The notes beneath the pieces are model-generated. The model was not told the DNA's origin and searched no databases. It saw only the letters and a program-made list of their open reading frames with translations. From contig PAPM01000025.1 of NCBI GenBank assembly GCA_002708905.1, forward strand, positions 62,001 through 126,000: a stretch of DNA of 64,000 bases, in the 5' to 3' direction. The DNA comes from Pseudomonadales bacterium (lineage in GTDB: Bacteria > Pseudomonadota > Gammaproteobacteria > Pseudomonadales > Ketobacteraceae). This document shows positions 54,554 through 62,363 of this stretch, piece by piece. How positions within the stretch are numbered: the stretch's first letter is position 1; each line of letters opens with the position of its first letter. The translations under genes and the position numbers were made by a program.

Positions 54554-55723
54554 GTGGGACGCACCACAAAACTGATTTTCGCCCTGTATACCTTGTCTGC
54601 CTTATTGCATGTCTACGTCGGTGCCCGCCTGCTACCGGCGTTACCCCTCCACTGGGGACTGACATTGCTGGCGGCACTGGTGCTGCTCGCCTCGACCATG
54701 CTCATTCCCGCCGCCATGATCCGCAGCCGACAGGAACACAACCTGACGAACACCATGATCATCTGGTGCGGCCTGGTGTTCATGGGATTACTCTCAAGCC
54801 TGATTGTGTTTACCGCGCTGCGCGATCTATTGATGTTAGCGTTGTGGATAGCAGGATCACTTTCCGGGTCAGACTTTCTGAGTACATCCTGGATCAGTAT
54901 CAGCGCTGCCACTGTGCTGCTGGTCAGCATTCTGGTAAGCCTGGTTGGATTCATCAGTATCCTGATGGGACCGGCGGTGGTAAAAGTGGATATTCCCATT
55001 GCAGATCTGCCGCTGGATCTGCAGGGCTTCAGCCTGGCACAACTGACGGATATCCATATTGGGCCGACGATCAAACGCCGCTTCCTCAACAAAGTGGTGC
55101 AAAGGGTAAATGATCTTGCAGTGGACGCTGTGGTCATTACCGGCGACCTGGTGGATGGCAGAGTGCAGCAACTGGGTGAAGAGGTCACTCCGCTGGCGGA
55201 TCTGAACGCCCGCTATGGCACCTATTTTGTGACCGGAAACCACGAATACTATTCCAATGCTCATGAATGGATCGCGTTGCTAGAAAATCTGAAGATTCGC
55301 ATTTTGATGAATGAACACCACGTCATTCAACACCACCGGCAGAAAGTGATCATGGCGGGCGTTACCGACTATTCCGCGCATCAATTCGATCCCGAACATC
55401 GCAGTGATCCTGAGCGGGCGCTGGCGAACGCACCGGACGATGCCGCACTGAAAATACTTCTGGCCCATCAACCGCGCTCTATTTTTCAGGCACGCAACTG
55501 CGGCGCCCATGTGCAGCTGTCCGGCCATACCCACGGCGGCCAGTTCTGGCCCTGGAATCATTTTGTCCCGCTGCAACAACCCTACACCAGTGGTCTGCAC
55601 TGGTTTGAGTCCATGTGGATTTATGTGAGCCGGGGAACCGGTTATTGGGGACCGCCGAAACGCTTTGGAGCCCCCGCTGAAATCACGTTGATTCGTTTCG
55701 TCAGAGCAGTCCTGCCGGAATGA
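54554..55723 (+). CDS. Membrane-anchored calcineurin-like metallophosphoesterase
   Basis: 389 aa from a GTG at 54554, with GGGAG upstream. About 150 N-terminal residues form four membrane spans (ALYTLSALLHVYVGARLL, LLAALVLLASTMLIPAAMI and others). The catalytic domain holds the dimetal motifs LTDIHIG, ITGDLVDGR, VTGNHEYY, LLAHQP and LSGHTHGGQFWP. YaeI/YkuE-type relatives are UDP-2,3-diacylglucosamine- or phospholipid-linked, or of unknown substrate. A 4-base overlap (ATGA) couples it to the MATE gene. Confidence 0.9.
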   Translation: MGRTTKLIFALYTLSALLHVYVGARLLPALPLHWGLTLLAALVLLASTMLIPAAMIRSRQEHNLTNTMIIWCGLVFMGLLSSLIVFTALRDLLMLALWIAGSLSGSDFLSTSWISISAATVLLVSILVSLVGFISILMGPAVVKVDIPIADLPLDLQGFSLAQLTDIHIGPTIKRRFLNKVVQRVNDLAVDAVVITGDLVDGRVQQLGEEVTPLADLNARYGTYFVTGNHEYYSNAHEWIALLENLKIRILMNEHHVIQHHRQKVIMAGVTDYSAHQFDPEHRSDPERALANAPDDAALKILLAHQPRSIFQARNCGAHVQLSGHTHGGQFWPWNHFVPLQQPYTSGLHWFESMWIYVSRGTGYWGPPKRFGAPAEITLIRFVRAVLPE

Positions 55724-57060
55724 GCGATACCACGACGGGCTATCGTCGCATCCTGGGTTTGACCTGGCCCATTATCTTAGCGAACAGTGCCACCCCGTTG
55801 CTGGGGCTGGTGGACACGGCCATCATTGGTAACCTGGCAGGCACAGCCCATCTCGGTGCCATCGCCCTCGGCGCACTGATCTTTAATTTTATCTATTGGG
55901 GCTTCGGCTTTTTGCGCATGAGTACGACCGGGTTCGTGGCACAAGCCTCCGGCCGCAACGATCAGGCAGCTATTCTGGAAACCACCTTGCGTGCCTTAAG
56001 CATGGGCCTGCTGATTGGCCTGACTCTGCTGCTGTTGCAATGGCCCATCATCCGGGTGACGCTCTCCCTGTTTGGGGCCAGTGCCGAAGTGGAATCCATC
56101 AGCGCACAGTATTTCTCAATTCGAATCTGGGGCGCACCGGCGACCCTGGGTCTCTATGCGCTCATGGGTTATTTCATTGGCCAGGGGCTGAGTCGGCGCC
56201 TGCTGTTAATGCAACTGGCCTTGAATGGCCTGAATATCAGCCTGGATCTGTTGTTGGCCGGACATTTCAACATGGGCGCCAGCGGCATCGCACTGGGCAC
56301 AGCCATTTCAGAATGGGTGGTGCTGTTCCTGGCCCTGGCCATGGTGATCAAACATTTTAAAGGCGAGAACACTGCACTCAACCTGTCACTGGGCGCCTTA
56401 CCCTGGAGCGCGTTGTTTCAGCGCGACAAGATCAGGCCGGTTTTACAAGCCAATATCAACCTGATGATCCGCACACTGTTTTTGTTGCTGGGTTTTGCCG
56501 TGTTCACCGATCAGGGGGCTCGCTTCGGGGATACCACACTAGCGGCCAACCACATCCTGTTGCAGTTTATTTCTTTCAGCGCTTTTTTCCTGGATGGATT
56601 CGCTTTCACCTGTGAGTCGTTGGCCGGCAAAGCACTGGGTCAACAGAACCGATCATTGTTCCAGCTAATCATCCGGCGCACCAGCCAATTGGCGGCCGGC
56701 ACAGCGTTGTTACTGGCTGGCGGTATATTGTTGCTGGGAACTCACCTGCTGCAATGGTTAACCGATTTACCCCAGGTGCAGGCATCAGCCCAATCCTTCC
56801 TCCCATTCTGTGCGTTGTACGTCGCGCTCTCCTTTGCCGCCTTTCAACTGGACGGGTTGTTTATCGGAACCACTACCACTGTTCCACTGCGCAATGCTTC
56901 AGTGCTGGCCACCTCGAGTTTTATACTGCTGTGCTACGTGCTGATTCCCGCTCTTGCCAATCAAGGGCTTTGGATCGCCTTCATCAGCTTCGTTGTACTG
57001 CGGGCGGTTTTTCTAGGGGCTTATTTTAAAACATTGCTGGCCAAGCTCTATCCCGCTTAG
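55720..57060 (+). CDS. MATE-family efflux transporter (DinF-like)
   Basis: 446 aa with 12 hydrophobic segments. It begins GYRRILGLTWPIILANSATPLLGLVDTAIIGNL, a typical MATE/DinF N-terminus, and the second half repeats the unit (LLGFAVFTDQGARFGDTTLAANHIL, FSAFFLDGFAFTCESLAGKALGQ). DinF-type transporters use a Na+ or H+ gradient to export toxic compounds. It overlaps the phosphoesterase stop by four bases, forming a two-gene operon. Confidence 0.93.
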   Translation: MSDTTTGYRRILGLTWPIILANSATPLLGLVDTAIIGNLAGTAHLGAIALGALIFNFIYWGFGFLRMSTTGFVAQASGRNDQAAILETTLRALSMGLLIGLTLLLLQWPIIRVTLSLFGASAEVESISAQYFSIRIWGAPATLGLYALMGYFIGQGLSRRLLLMQLALNGLNISLDLLLAGHFNMGASGIALGTAISEWVVLFLALAMVIKHFKGENTALNLSLGALPWSALFQRDKIRPVLQANINLMIRTLFLLLGFAVFTDQGARFGDTTLAANHILLQFISFSAFFLDGFAFTCESLAGKALGQQNRSLFQLIIRRTSQLAAGTALLLAGGILLLGTHLLQWLTDLPQVQASAQSFLPFCALYVALSFAAFQLDGLFIGTTTTVPLRNASVLATSSFILLCYVLIPALANQGLWIAFISFVVLRAVFLGAYFKTLLAKLYPA

Positions 57061-57278
57061 ACCAGGCTGCTTTATCCATTTAACAAGAAAACACCGAGGG
57101 ACTCTGACTCATAGCCAGCAAAAAATACTCGAAGGTTGGCTGTCAACCACGGATTCAATATTCGACTAGCACAGCACCATCTTCCCCCAACCATCCCCCT
57201 CTCCACATTGCTTTTCAGTCACCAGGTTTCAGAGTAGTATCGATCACTATATCCAATCAGGGGCAGTGGGACATCTCT

Positions 57279-58121
57279 GTGAAACTATTAAAAGACCCTT
57301 TTCTCCATTTTTTTATAATCGGCGCACTTCTTTTTGCCACATATCTGTGGATAAATCCTGAAAGCATGGCTGACGATACTGAAATTGTGGTCGATGCTGG
57401 TCGTATTGAACAACTCAGAAGCCGTTTTGAACGTACATGGAAGCGCGCACCTTCTGACGAAGAACTTAAAGGTCTTATCGACAACTTTATTGTCGAGGAA
57501 ATTCTCTACCGACAGGCGCTCGCTATGGGGCTGGACGACAATGATAGTGTGATACGGCGAAGACTGCGCCAGAAACTGGAATTTCTCACCATGGAGGCAA
57601 TGCACATAGAAGAGCCCTCCGCAGACGAATTACAGCAGTATTTGGAACAGAATCCCGAGCTATTCCAGACTTCAGCCCGTTTCAGTTTTGAGCAGATCTA
57701 CATTAACACCGATCAGCCAATACAAAACTGGAAAGCGCAGGTAGCGACTATCCAAGAGCGGCTACAAAAGGGTGAACACGTAACGGGGTCGCGCAGCCTT
57801 ATCCCACAGACATTTGAGCTGGCAACCGATTTTGAAATCGATCGTGTATTTGGACACGGGTTTGCAGCAAGCTTGGCCAAACAACCCCTTGATCAGTGGA
57901 GTGATCCACTGGTATCGGGATTGGGTACGCATTTTGTACGGATCAACACTTATCAGCCAGCGACAACGCCGCCTCTCATGTCGGTGGAGAAAGAGGTCCT
58001 CCGCGAGTGGAGAAACACCAGAAATCAGAAGATGAAAGCTGAGTTGCTGGAACAACTTAAAGCCAAGTACAACATAGTAATTGAGTCTGCAAGCCAATCC
58101 CTTGTTGAAGGAAAGAGTTAA
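57279..58121 (+). CDS. Parvulin-like (PpiC-type) exported protein
   Basis: 280 aa from a GTG at 57279 with a weak GGG upstream. A membrane anchor (FLHFFIIGALLFATYLWI) is followed by a helical N-terminal region like that of SurA/PpiD-type foldases (DEELKGLIDNFIVEEILYRQALAMGLDDND). The part corresponding to the parvulin catalytic fold (ARFSFEQIYINTD through FGHGFAASL and GLGTHFVRINTYQPA) is short and lacks the usual G-G-DLGW segment, so catalytic activity is doubtful. It is two bases from the HupE-type gene, a pairing often seen in marine proteobacteria. Confidence 0.8.
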   Translation: MKLLKDPFLHFFIIGALLFATYLWINPESMADDTEIVVDAGRIEQLRSRFERTWKRAPSDEELKGLIDNFIVEEILYRQALAMGLDDNDSVIRRRLRQKLEFLTMEAMHIEEPSADELQQYLEQNPELFQTSARFSFEQIYINTDQPIQNWKAQVATIQERLQKGEHVTGSRSLIPQTFELATDFEIDRVFGHGFAASLAKQPLDQWSDPLVSGLGTHFVRINTYQPATTPPLMSVEKEVLREWRNTRNQKMKAELLEQLKAKYNIVIESASQSLVEGKS

Positions 58122-58123
58122 CT

Positions 58124-59125
58124 TTGAGATCGAATTTGCTGGTCACAATACTGACTGTATTTTTGGGCACATTTCTGCAAAGCGCCGCGGCCGATGATAT
58201 CCGCCCCGCCTACCTTCAATTGTCTGAAAACGCACCAGATCGCTTTCAGGTACTGTGGAAAGTGCCGGCAAGGGGGCAAGCTAATCGTCTATCACTTGAT
58301 GTGAGATTTGACCCTCAAACCCGGGAACTAACCGTTCCAGTGGATGGTTATATCGGAAGTGCACACCTACAACGCTGGAGTATAGAGCGCAAAGGCGGGT
58401 TGACCGGGCTGCCGATTCAGATTGTCGGACTGGAAAAAATCGCCTCTGAAGTGTTACTGCGCATCGAGTATCTTGATGGAAGAACCTCAGTCAACCGGCT
58501 TACACCGGATGCACCCACCTTTATCGTTACCGCACCACCCGGGATGATTCAGACCATACGCACTTACTTCTCCCTGGGCGTCGAGCATATTTTGATCGGG
58601 TTTGATCACTTGCTGTTTGTCATGGTCTTGATGATGCTGGTGCCGAATCTGCGTAAGCTGGTGTGGACCATCACAGCTTTTACCATTGCCCATAGCATAA
58701 CGTTGAGCCTTGCCGCGTTATCCGTCATACAGGTTCCTGTACCGCCAGTGGAAGCCTGTATTGCGCTAAGCATCGTTTTCGTCTCCACCGAGATTATCCG
58801 ATCACAGCGAGGAAACCCCGGCATTGCCGAACAGCGCCCCTGGTTGGTGGCGTTTATTTTTGGTTTGTTGCACGGCCTTGGGTTCGCTTCAGCGCTGGAT
58901 CGGATTGGCTTGCCGCAAACGGATATTCCCGCCGCCCTGCTGTTTTTCAACCTGGGGGTTGAGGCAGGTCAATTAGCGTTTGTCGCCACTATTTTAATGT
59001 TGGGTGGATTTATAATGCAGTACCTGAAAGTCGGGCCGACCATGATACGCGGAGTACCGGCCTATGTAGCGGGCTCCCTTGCAGCGTTTTGGACCCTAGA
59101 ACGCACCATCGCTTTCTGGAATTGA
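58124..59125 (+). CDS. HupE/UreJ-family membrane protein
   Basis: 333 aa from a TTG with AAGGAAAG upstream, two bases after the parvulin-like gene. A signal peptide precedes a periplasmic beta-rich domain (about 25-150). Six or seven spans follow, with the HupE/UreJ pattern GVEHILIGFDHLLFVMVLM, FTIAHSITLSLAAL, FIFGLLHGLGFASAL and NLGVEAGQLAFV. The His/Asp pairs in the spans suit metal or small-molecule passage, and HupE homologues are proposed nickel permeases. No urease or hydrogenase gene is near, so the substrate remains open. Confidence 0.88.
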   Translation: MRSNLLVTILTVFLGTFLQSAAADDIRPAYLQLSENAPDRFQVLWKVPARGQANRLSLDVRFDPQTRELTVPVDGYIGSAHLQRWSIERKGGLTGLPIQIVGLEKIASEVLLRIEYLDGRTSVNRLTPDAPTFIVTAPPGMIQTIRTYFSLGVEHILIGFDHLLFVMVLMMLVPNLRKLVWTITAFTIAHSITLSLAALSVIQVPVPPVEACIALSIVFVSTEIIRSQRGNPGIAEQRPWLVAFIFGLLHGLGFASALDRIGLPQTDIPAALLFFNLGVEAGQLAFVATILMLGGFIMQYLKVGPTMIRGVPAYVAGSLAAFWTLERTIAFWN

Positions 59126-59186
59126 TATTGCCCCTGACACTGTTTTTTTAGCGAGAGAACAAGCCTTAAAATGAAGGGTCAAAGAC

Positions 59187-60242
59187 ATGGATAACTTACT
59201 ACAACAATTGGGTCTTGTTCCCTTCTTTACCCAGCAACTGGAAGATTCTGCCTTATTGCAGGAGCGGGTGGGGCGAGTGATAGTGGTTCAGCGCTCGAAA
59301 AGCACGGTAGTCTGTGCGTCTGGAGAACGCGTTGTAGATCTTTCTCCCGCCCTGCAACAAGCGGACGCTGTTGATCGGCCGACTGTGGGCGACTGGGTTG
59401 TACTGGATGAACCACTTTCGAGAATTGAAAAGGTGCTGGAGCGGAAAAGTCTGTTCAAGCGCTTGAGCGTAGGCACAAGAAACGAAATCCAGCCCATTGC
59501 GGCAAACATAGATACCCTTTTTATCGTTACATCCTGCAATGAAGAGTTTAAGGAATCACGCCTGGAACGATACCTGGCACTGTGTAGAGAGGCAGGTGCA
59601 ATGCCTGTGATTGTGCTCACCAAGGCTGACCTCACTGAGGACGCAACCACCTACGTCAGTCGTGCCCGAAAAACCCAAGCGGGTGTAGCGGTGGAGGCTA
59701 TCAATGCGCTTGACCCCGAGTCTCTCGCTAGTCTTCAGGCCTGGATTGATAGTAGCTCCACCGTTGCTTTGGTCGGCTCCTCCGGGGTTGGAAAGTCTAC
59801 CATTCTGAATACATTGGCGGGACATTCACTAGCCTCAACCGGCGAAATTCGCGAGGATGACAAGAAGGGACGCCATACAACGACTCACCGTGAACTGCAC
59901 ATCCTGCCTTCCGGCGGTCTCCTTGTGGATGTACCCGGTATGCGAGAACTCAGAGTCGCCGACCTCAGCAACTCGATTGATGCCGTTTTCGATGACATTG
60001 AGATGCTTGCGGCAAAGTGTAAGTTCGCTGATTGCAAACACGAAGCGGAACCAGGCTGTGCCGTACTTCAAGCGATACAAGAAGGCAAGCTCGATACCCG
60101 TCGACTTTCAAACTACAAAAAATTGCTGCGAGAGAACGCGATGGCGACAGCCACTTTAGCTGAGAAACGTGCTCGAGAGCGGGATTTCTCGAAGATGGTC
60201 AAAGGTGCAAAGACCATAAAGCAGAACAAGGGAGAAGCTTGA
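59187..60242 (+). CDS. rsgA: Ribosome-assembly GTPase RsgA
   Basis: 351 aa. It is a circularly permuted GTPase that checks late 30S maturation. Order seen: N-terminal OB domain (RVGRVIVVQRSKSTVVCA), G4 region LTKAD, P-loop GSSGVGKST, switch region KKGRHTTTHRELH, VDVPGMRE (G3), and the C-terminal zinc site CKFADCKHEAEPGC. It ends in a basic tail (KRARERDFSKMVKGAKTIKQNKGEA). AAGGG precedes the ATG. A terminator shared with the opposite-strand gene follows. It may be a second copy rather than the housekeeping gene, since the usual neighbour (orn) is not here. Confidence 0.9.
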   Translation: MDNLLQQLGLVPFFTQQLEDSALLQERVGRVIVVQRSKSTVVCASGERVVDLSPALQQADAVDRPTVGDWVVLDEPLSRIEKVLERKSLFKRLSVGTRNEIQPIAANIDTLFIVTSCNEEFKESRLERYLALCREAGAMPVIVLTKADLTEDATTYVSRARKTQAGVAVEAINALDPESLASLQAWIDSSSTVALVGSSGVGKSTILNTLAGHSLASTGEIREDDKKGRHTTTHRELHILPSGGLLVDVPGMRELRVADLSNSIDAVFDDIEMLAAKCKFADCKHEAEPGCAVLQAIQEGKLDTRRLSNYKKLLRENAMATATLAEKRARERDFSKMVKGAKTIKQNKGEA

Positions 60243-60270
60243 GCAATCATTACAAGCTCAGGAACACAAA

Positions 60271-60290
60271 AAAGCCGGCAGAGCCGGCTT
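60271..60290 (-). terminator. Intrinsic terminator of the ydgA-like gene, shared with rsgA
   Basis: AAGCCGGC (60272-60279) pairs with GCCGGCTT (60283-60290) around a three-base loop. On the minus strand the stem runs into a T6 tract. On the plus strand only TTT follows, so it mainly ends the leftward transcript. Confidence 0.8.
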
Positions 60291-60308
60291 TCTGAGTAAC
60301 TAATCCTT

Positions 60309-61721
60309 TTACTCTATTAACGCTGATCCATCCTGCCCAGGAATGGTCTCCCCTTCCGGTTCCGGCTGCATCGCAGACTGCAGCATAGCCTCCAGGGGCA
60401 AAGGATTGCCATTGAGCATCAACACCCCATCTTGCAGCGCAGCCTTGAGCACCAGCTTACCCTGTTCCGACATCAACAAGCCTTGCTGCTGATAGGGCAG
60501 GACCATATCGGCAAATTGGCTATTCATTACAGCGGGTTCATCCAGTTCCAGATCCAGGGCGCCGCTGAACGCCGGGAGGAACTGCATGGGGTCGTCCAAT
60601 CCTTCCAAGCTCACACCGGCAGGTAAGCCCTCAAATTTGAGATTCATGTGGGTATGGTGCTGGGCACCCAGGGCGCCCAGGTCCAGGCGCTGAACAAAGC
60701 CCAATCCAGGCTGCAACAGTGCCTGCATCACCTGCTCCAATTCGGCCTCCAGCGCAGGTGTCAGCTGCGGCTCGCCTTTGTCATCCAGGGGCAGGGTTCC
60801 GTTGCTGACCGCTTTCTGGATTTCCAGACTGACATCAGACCAGCGTTCCAGTCCCTCAGGAGATACCCCTGTGAATTCCAGGTGCCAGCTGGCAGACTGA
60901 ATGGGAAGCGGTGACTCCAGATTGCCGATCTCCAGGGTCTGGAAGTAATCCATCTTGCCCTGGTTCATTTGGCTGCCGTTATTCATATTGATGTCTTGCA
61001 GCACCAGAGAAAGCGTTTTGCCGTTAACGGCCAGCTTGGGAACGGTGAAAACGCTCTCGCCGACCAAAGTATAGGGTGTAGCGCCCTCATAACTCATGGA
61101 ACCGGAGGCCTCTGTCATATCCAGGGCCAAACCGGTGGTGATCATACTGCTGGGCTGAATCAGCAGCGTGGCATCAAACTTGGTCAGGTCACCATTGGTG
61201 CGCAGAGAAACATTCATACCGCCGAAGCGGATGTGGTCTTCACCCTGGTCGGCAGCGTACTCGGCAATATCCAGCTCAGTGTGGGCCGACTGGTCGAAAT
61301 AAATAATGGTATGAATTTTCAGGGGGGCTGCTTCCAGCCATTGGGCCAGATCCTGCTCCAACCCCTGCAGACCATCTCCCGCGAAACTCAGGCTACCATA
61401 GCCCAAACCAAAACGCGTCCCGAGGTCAGTAAACAAAACCGGGCCGTGATGTAAGTCAGATTTCACCAGGACATCGAAGGTATCATCCTCCAAAGAGGGA
61501 TCTCCCAGCCACTCCCCGAGGTTCAGGCTAACCCTGACCAGGGCGTTGGAGCGAAACCAGCCCCGCTCATAAGACTCGGAGACGATCGTAATCCCCGGCT
61601 GCACCGGCATGTTGGCGACACGGTTTTCATAGGCCCGCTCCAGGGCAAATCCGGTTAATAATGGAAAGCTCAGCAACACCCCAACAGTGATCGCCACCGC
61701 ATAGATCAGTAGTTTCTTCAT
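60309..61721 (-). CDS. YdgA/DUF945 family protein
   Basis: 470 aa. One N-terminal anchor helix (LLIYAVAITVGVLLSFPLL) is followed by the DUF945 start GFALERAYENRVANMP and EPG-like beta-strand-rich repeats (ESYERGWFRSNALVRVSLNL, HHGPVLFTDLGTRFGLGYG). This matches the conserved YdgA family of periplasmic, inner-membrane-tethered proteins. Function is unknown; a role in envelope homeostasis is often guessed. The C-terminus is acidic and low-complexity (PEPEGETIPGQDGSALIE). Confidence 0.88.
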   Translation of the reverse strand: MKKLLIYAVAITVGVLLSFPLLTGFALERAYENRVANMPVQPGITIVSESYERGWFRSNALVRVSLNLGEWLGDPSLEDDTFDVLVKSDLHHGPVLFTDLGTRFGLGYGSLSFAGDGLQGLEQDLAQWLEAAPLKIHTIIYFDQSAHTELDIAEYAADQGEDHIRFGGMNVSLRTNGDLTKFDATLLIQPSSMITTGLALDMTEASGSMSYEGATPYTLVGESVFTVPKLAVNGKTLSLVLQDINMNNGSQMNQGKMDYFQTLEIGNLESPLPIQSASWHLEFTGVSPEGLERWSDVSLEIQKAVSNGTLPLDDKGEPQLTPALEAELEQVMQALLQPGLGFVQRLDLGALGAQHHTHMNLKFEGLPAGVSLEGLDDPMQFLPAFSGALDLELDEPAVMNSQFADMVLPYQQQGLLMSEQGKLVLKAALQDGVLMLNGNPLPLEAMLQSAMQPEPEGETIPGQDGSALIE

Positions 61722-61862
61722 GCAAACGCCTTTTTAGTCTTTATAAATCCATGAGTTATCCAATTCCCCCTAATAATGATAGCGGAGACTGAAACAAATG
61801 CCGATGGAATGCATCAAACTGTGGCATACCCCTCATCCACTGGAAACAAAATAAGGAATTTC

Positions 61863-62363
61863 ATGTCACAGCCACCCGTTCGGATTTTGTTTTTGTGCAC
61901 CCATAACCGCTGTCGCAGCATTCTGGCCGAAGCCCTGACCCGGCATCACGGCCACCCCCTGCTGATCAGTGCCAGTGCGGGCAGCCAGCCGGAGGGCAAG
62001 GTGCATCCGGACACCCTGGCGCAATTATCCGCCTATGGGGTGGCTGTAGACGGACTGCGCAGCAAATCCTGGCATGACATGGCTGATTTCAAACCGGACT
62101 ACAGCATTGCTGTGTGTGAACAGGCGGCCGGAGAGAGCTGTCCAGCCTGGATGGAATCGACCCCGATGATTCACTGGGCGTTGCCGGATCCTTCGAAAAT
62201 CGCTGACTCTGCTGAGCATCGGCAACAGGCATTTCGCGAGGTCATGGCAACGATTGAAGCCCGTATCCAGAACTGGCTGCAGTTACTGAAGGACGACGTT
62301 GCGAGCTTTCACAACCATATGAACACTCAACTTGCCCGGCGTAACACCCAATCCCTGAATTGA
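61863..62363 (+). CDS. arsC: ArsC-type arsenate reductase / low-molecular-weight phosphatase
   Basis: 166 aa from the ATG at 61863, with AAGGA six bases upstream (the frame is open 29 codons earlier, but without homology). The P-loop CTHNRCRS (C-x5-R-S) and the C-terminal WALPDP with the general-acid Asp mark the LMW phosphatase/ArsC fold. SAGSQPEGKVHP, SKSWHDMADFKPD and CEQAAGESCP fit the Pseudomonas-type ArsC subgroup, which reduces arsenate to arsenite. It overlaps the end of the convergent EAL gene by 37 bases. No arsB or arsR is near, so a phosphatase role is also possible. Confidence 0.88.
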   Translation: MSQPPVRILFLCTHNRCRSILAEALTRHHGHPLLISASAGSQPEGKVHPDTLAQLSAYGVAVDGLRSKSWHDMADFKPDYSIAVCEQAAGESCPAWMESTPMIHWALPDPSKIADSAEHRQQAFREVMATIEARIQNWLQLLKDDVASFHNHMNTQLARRNTQSLN

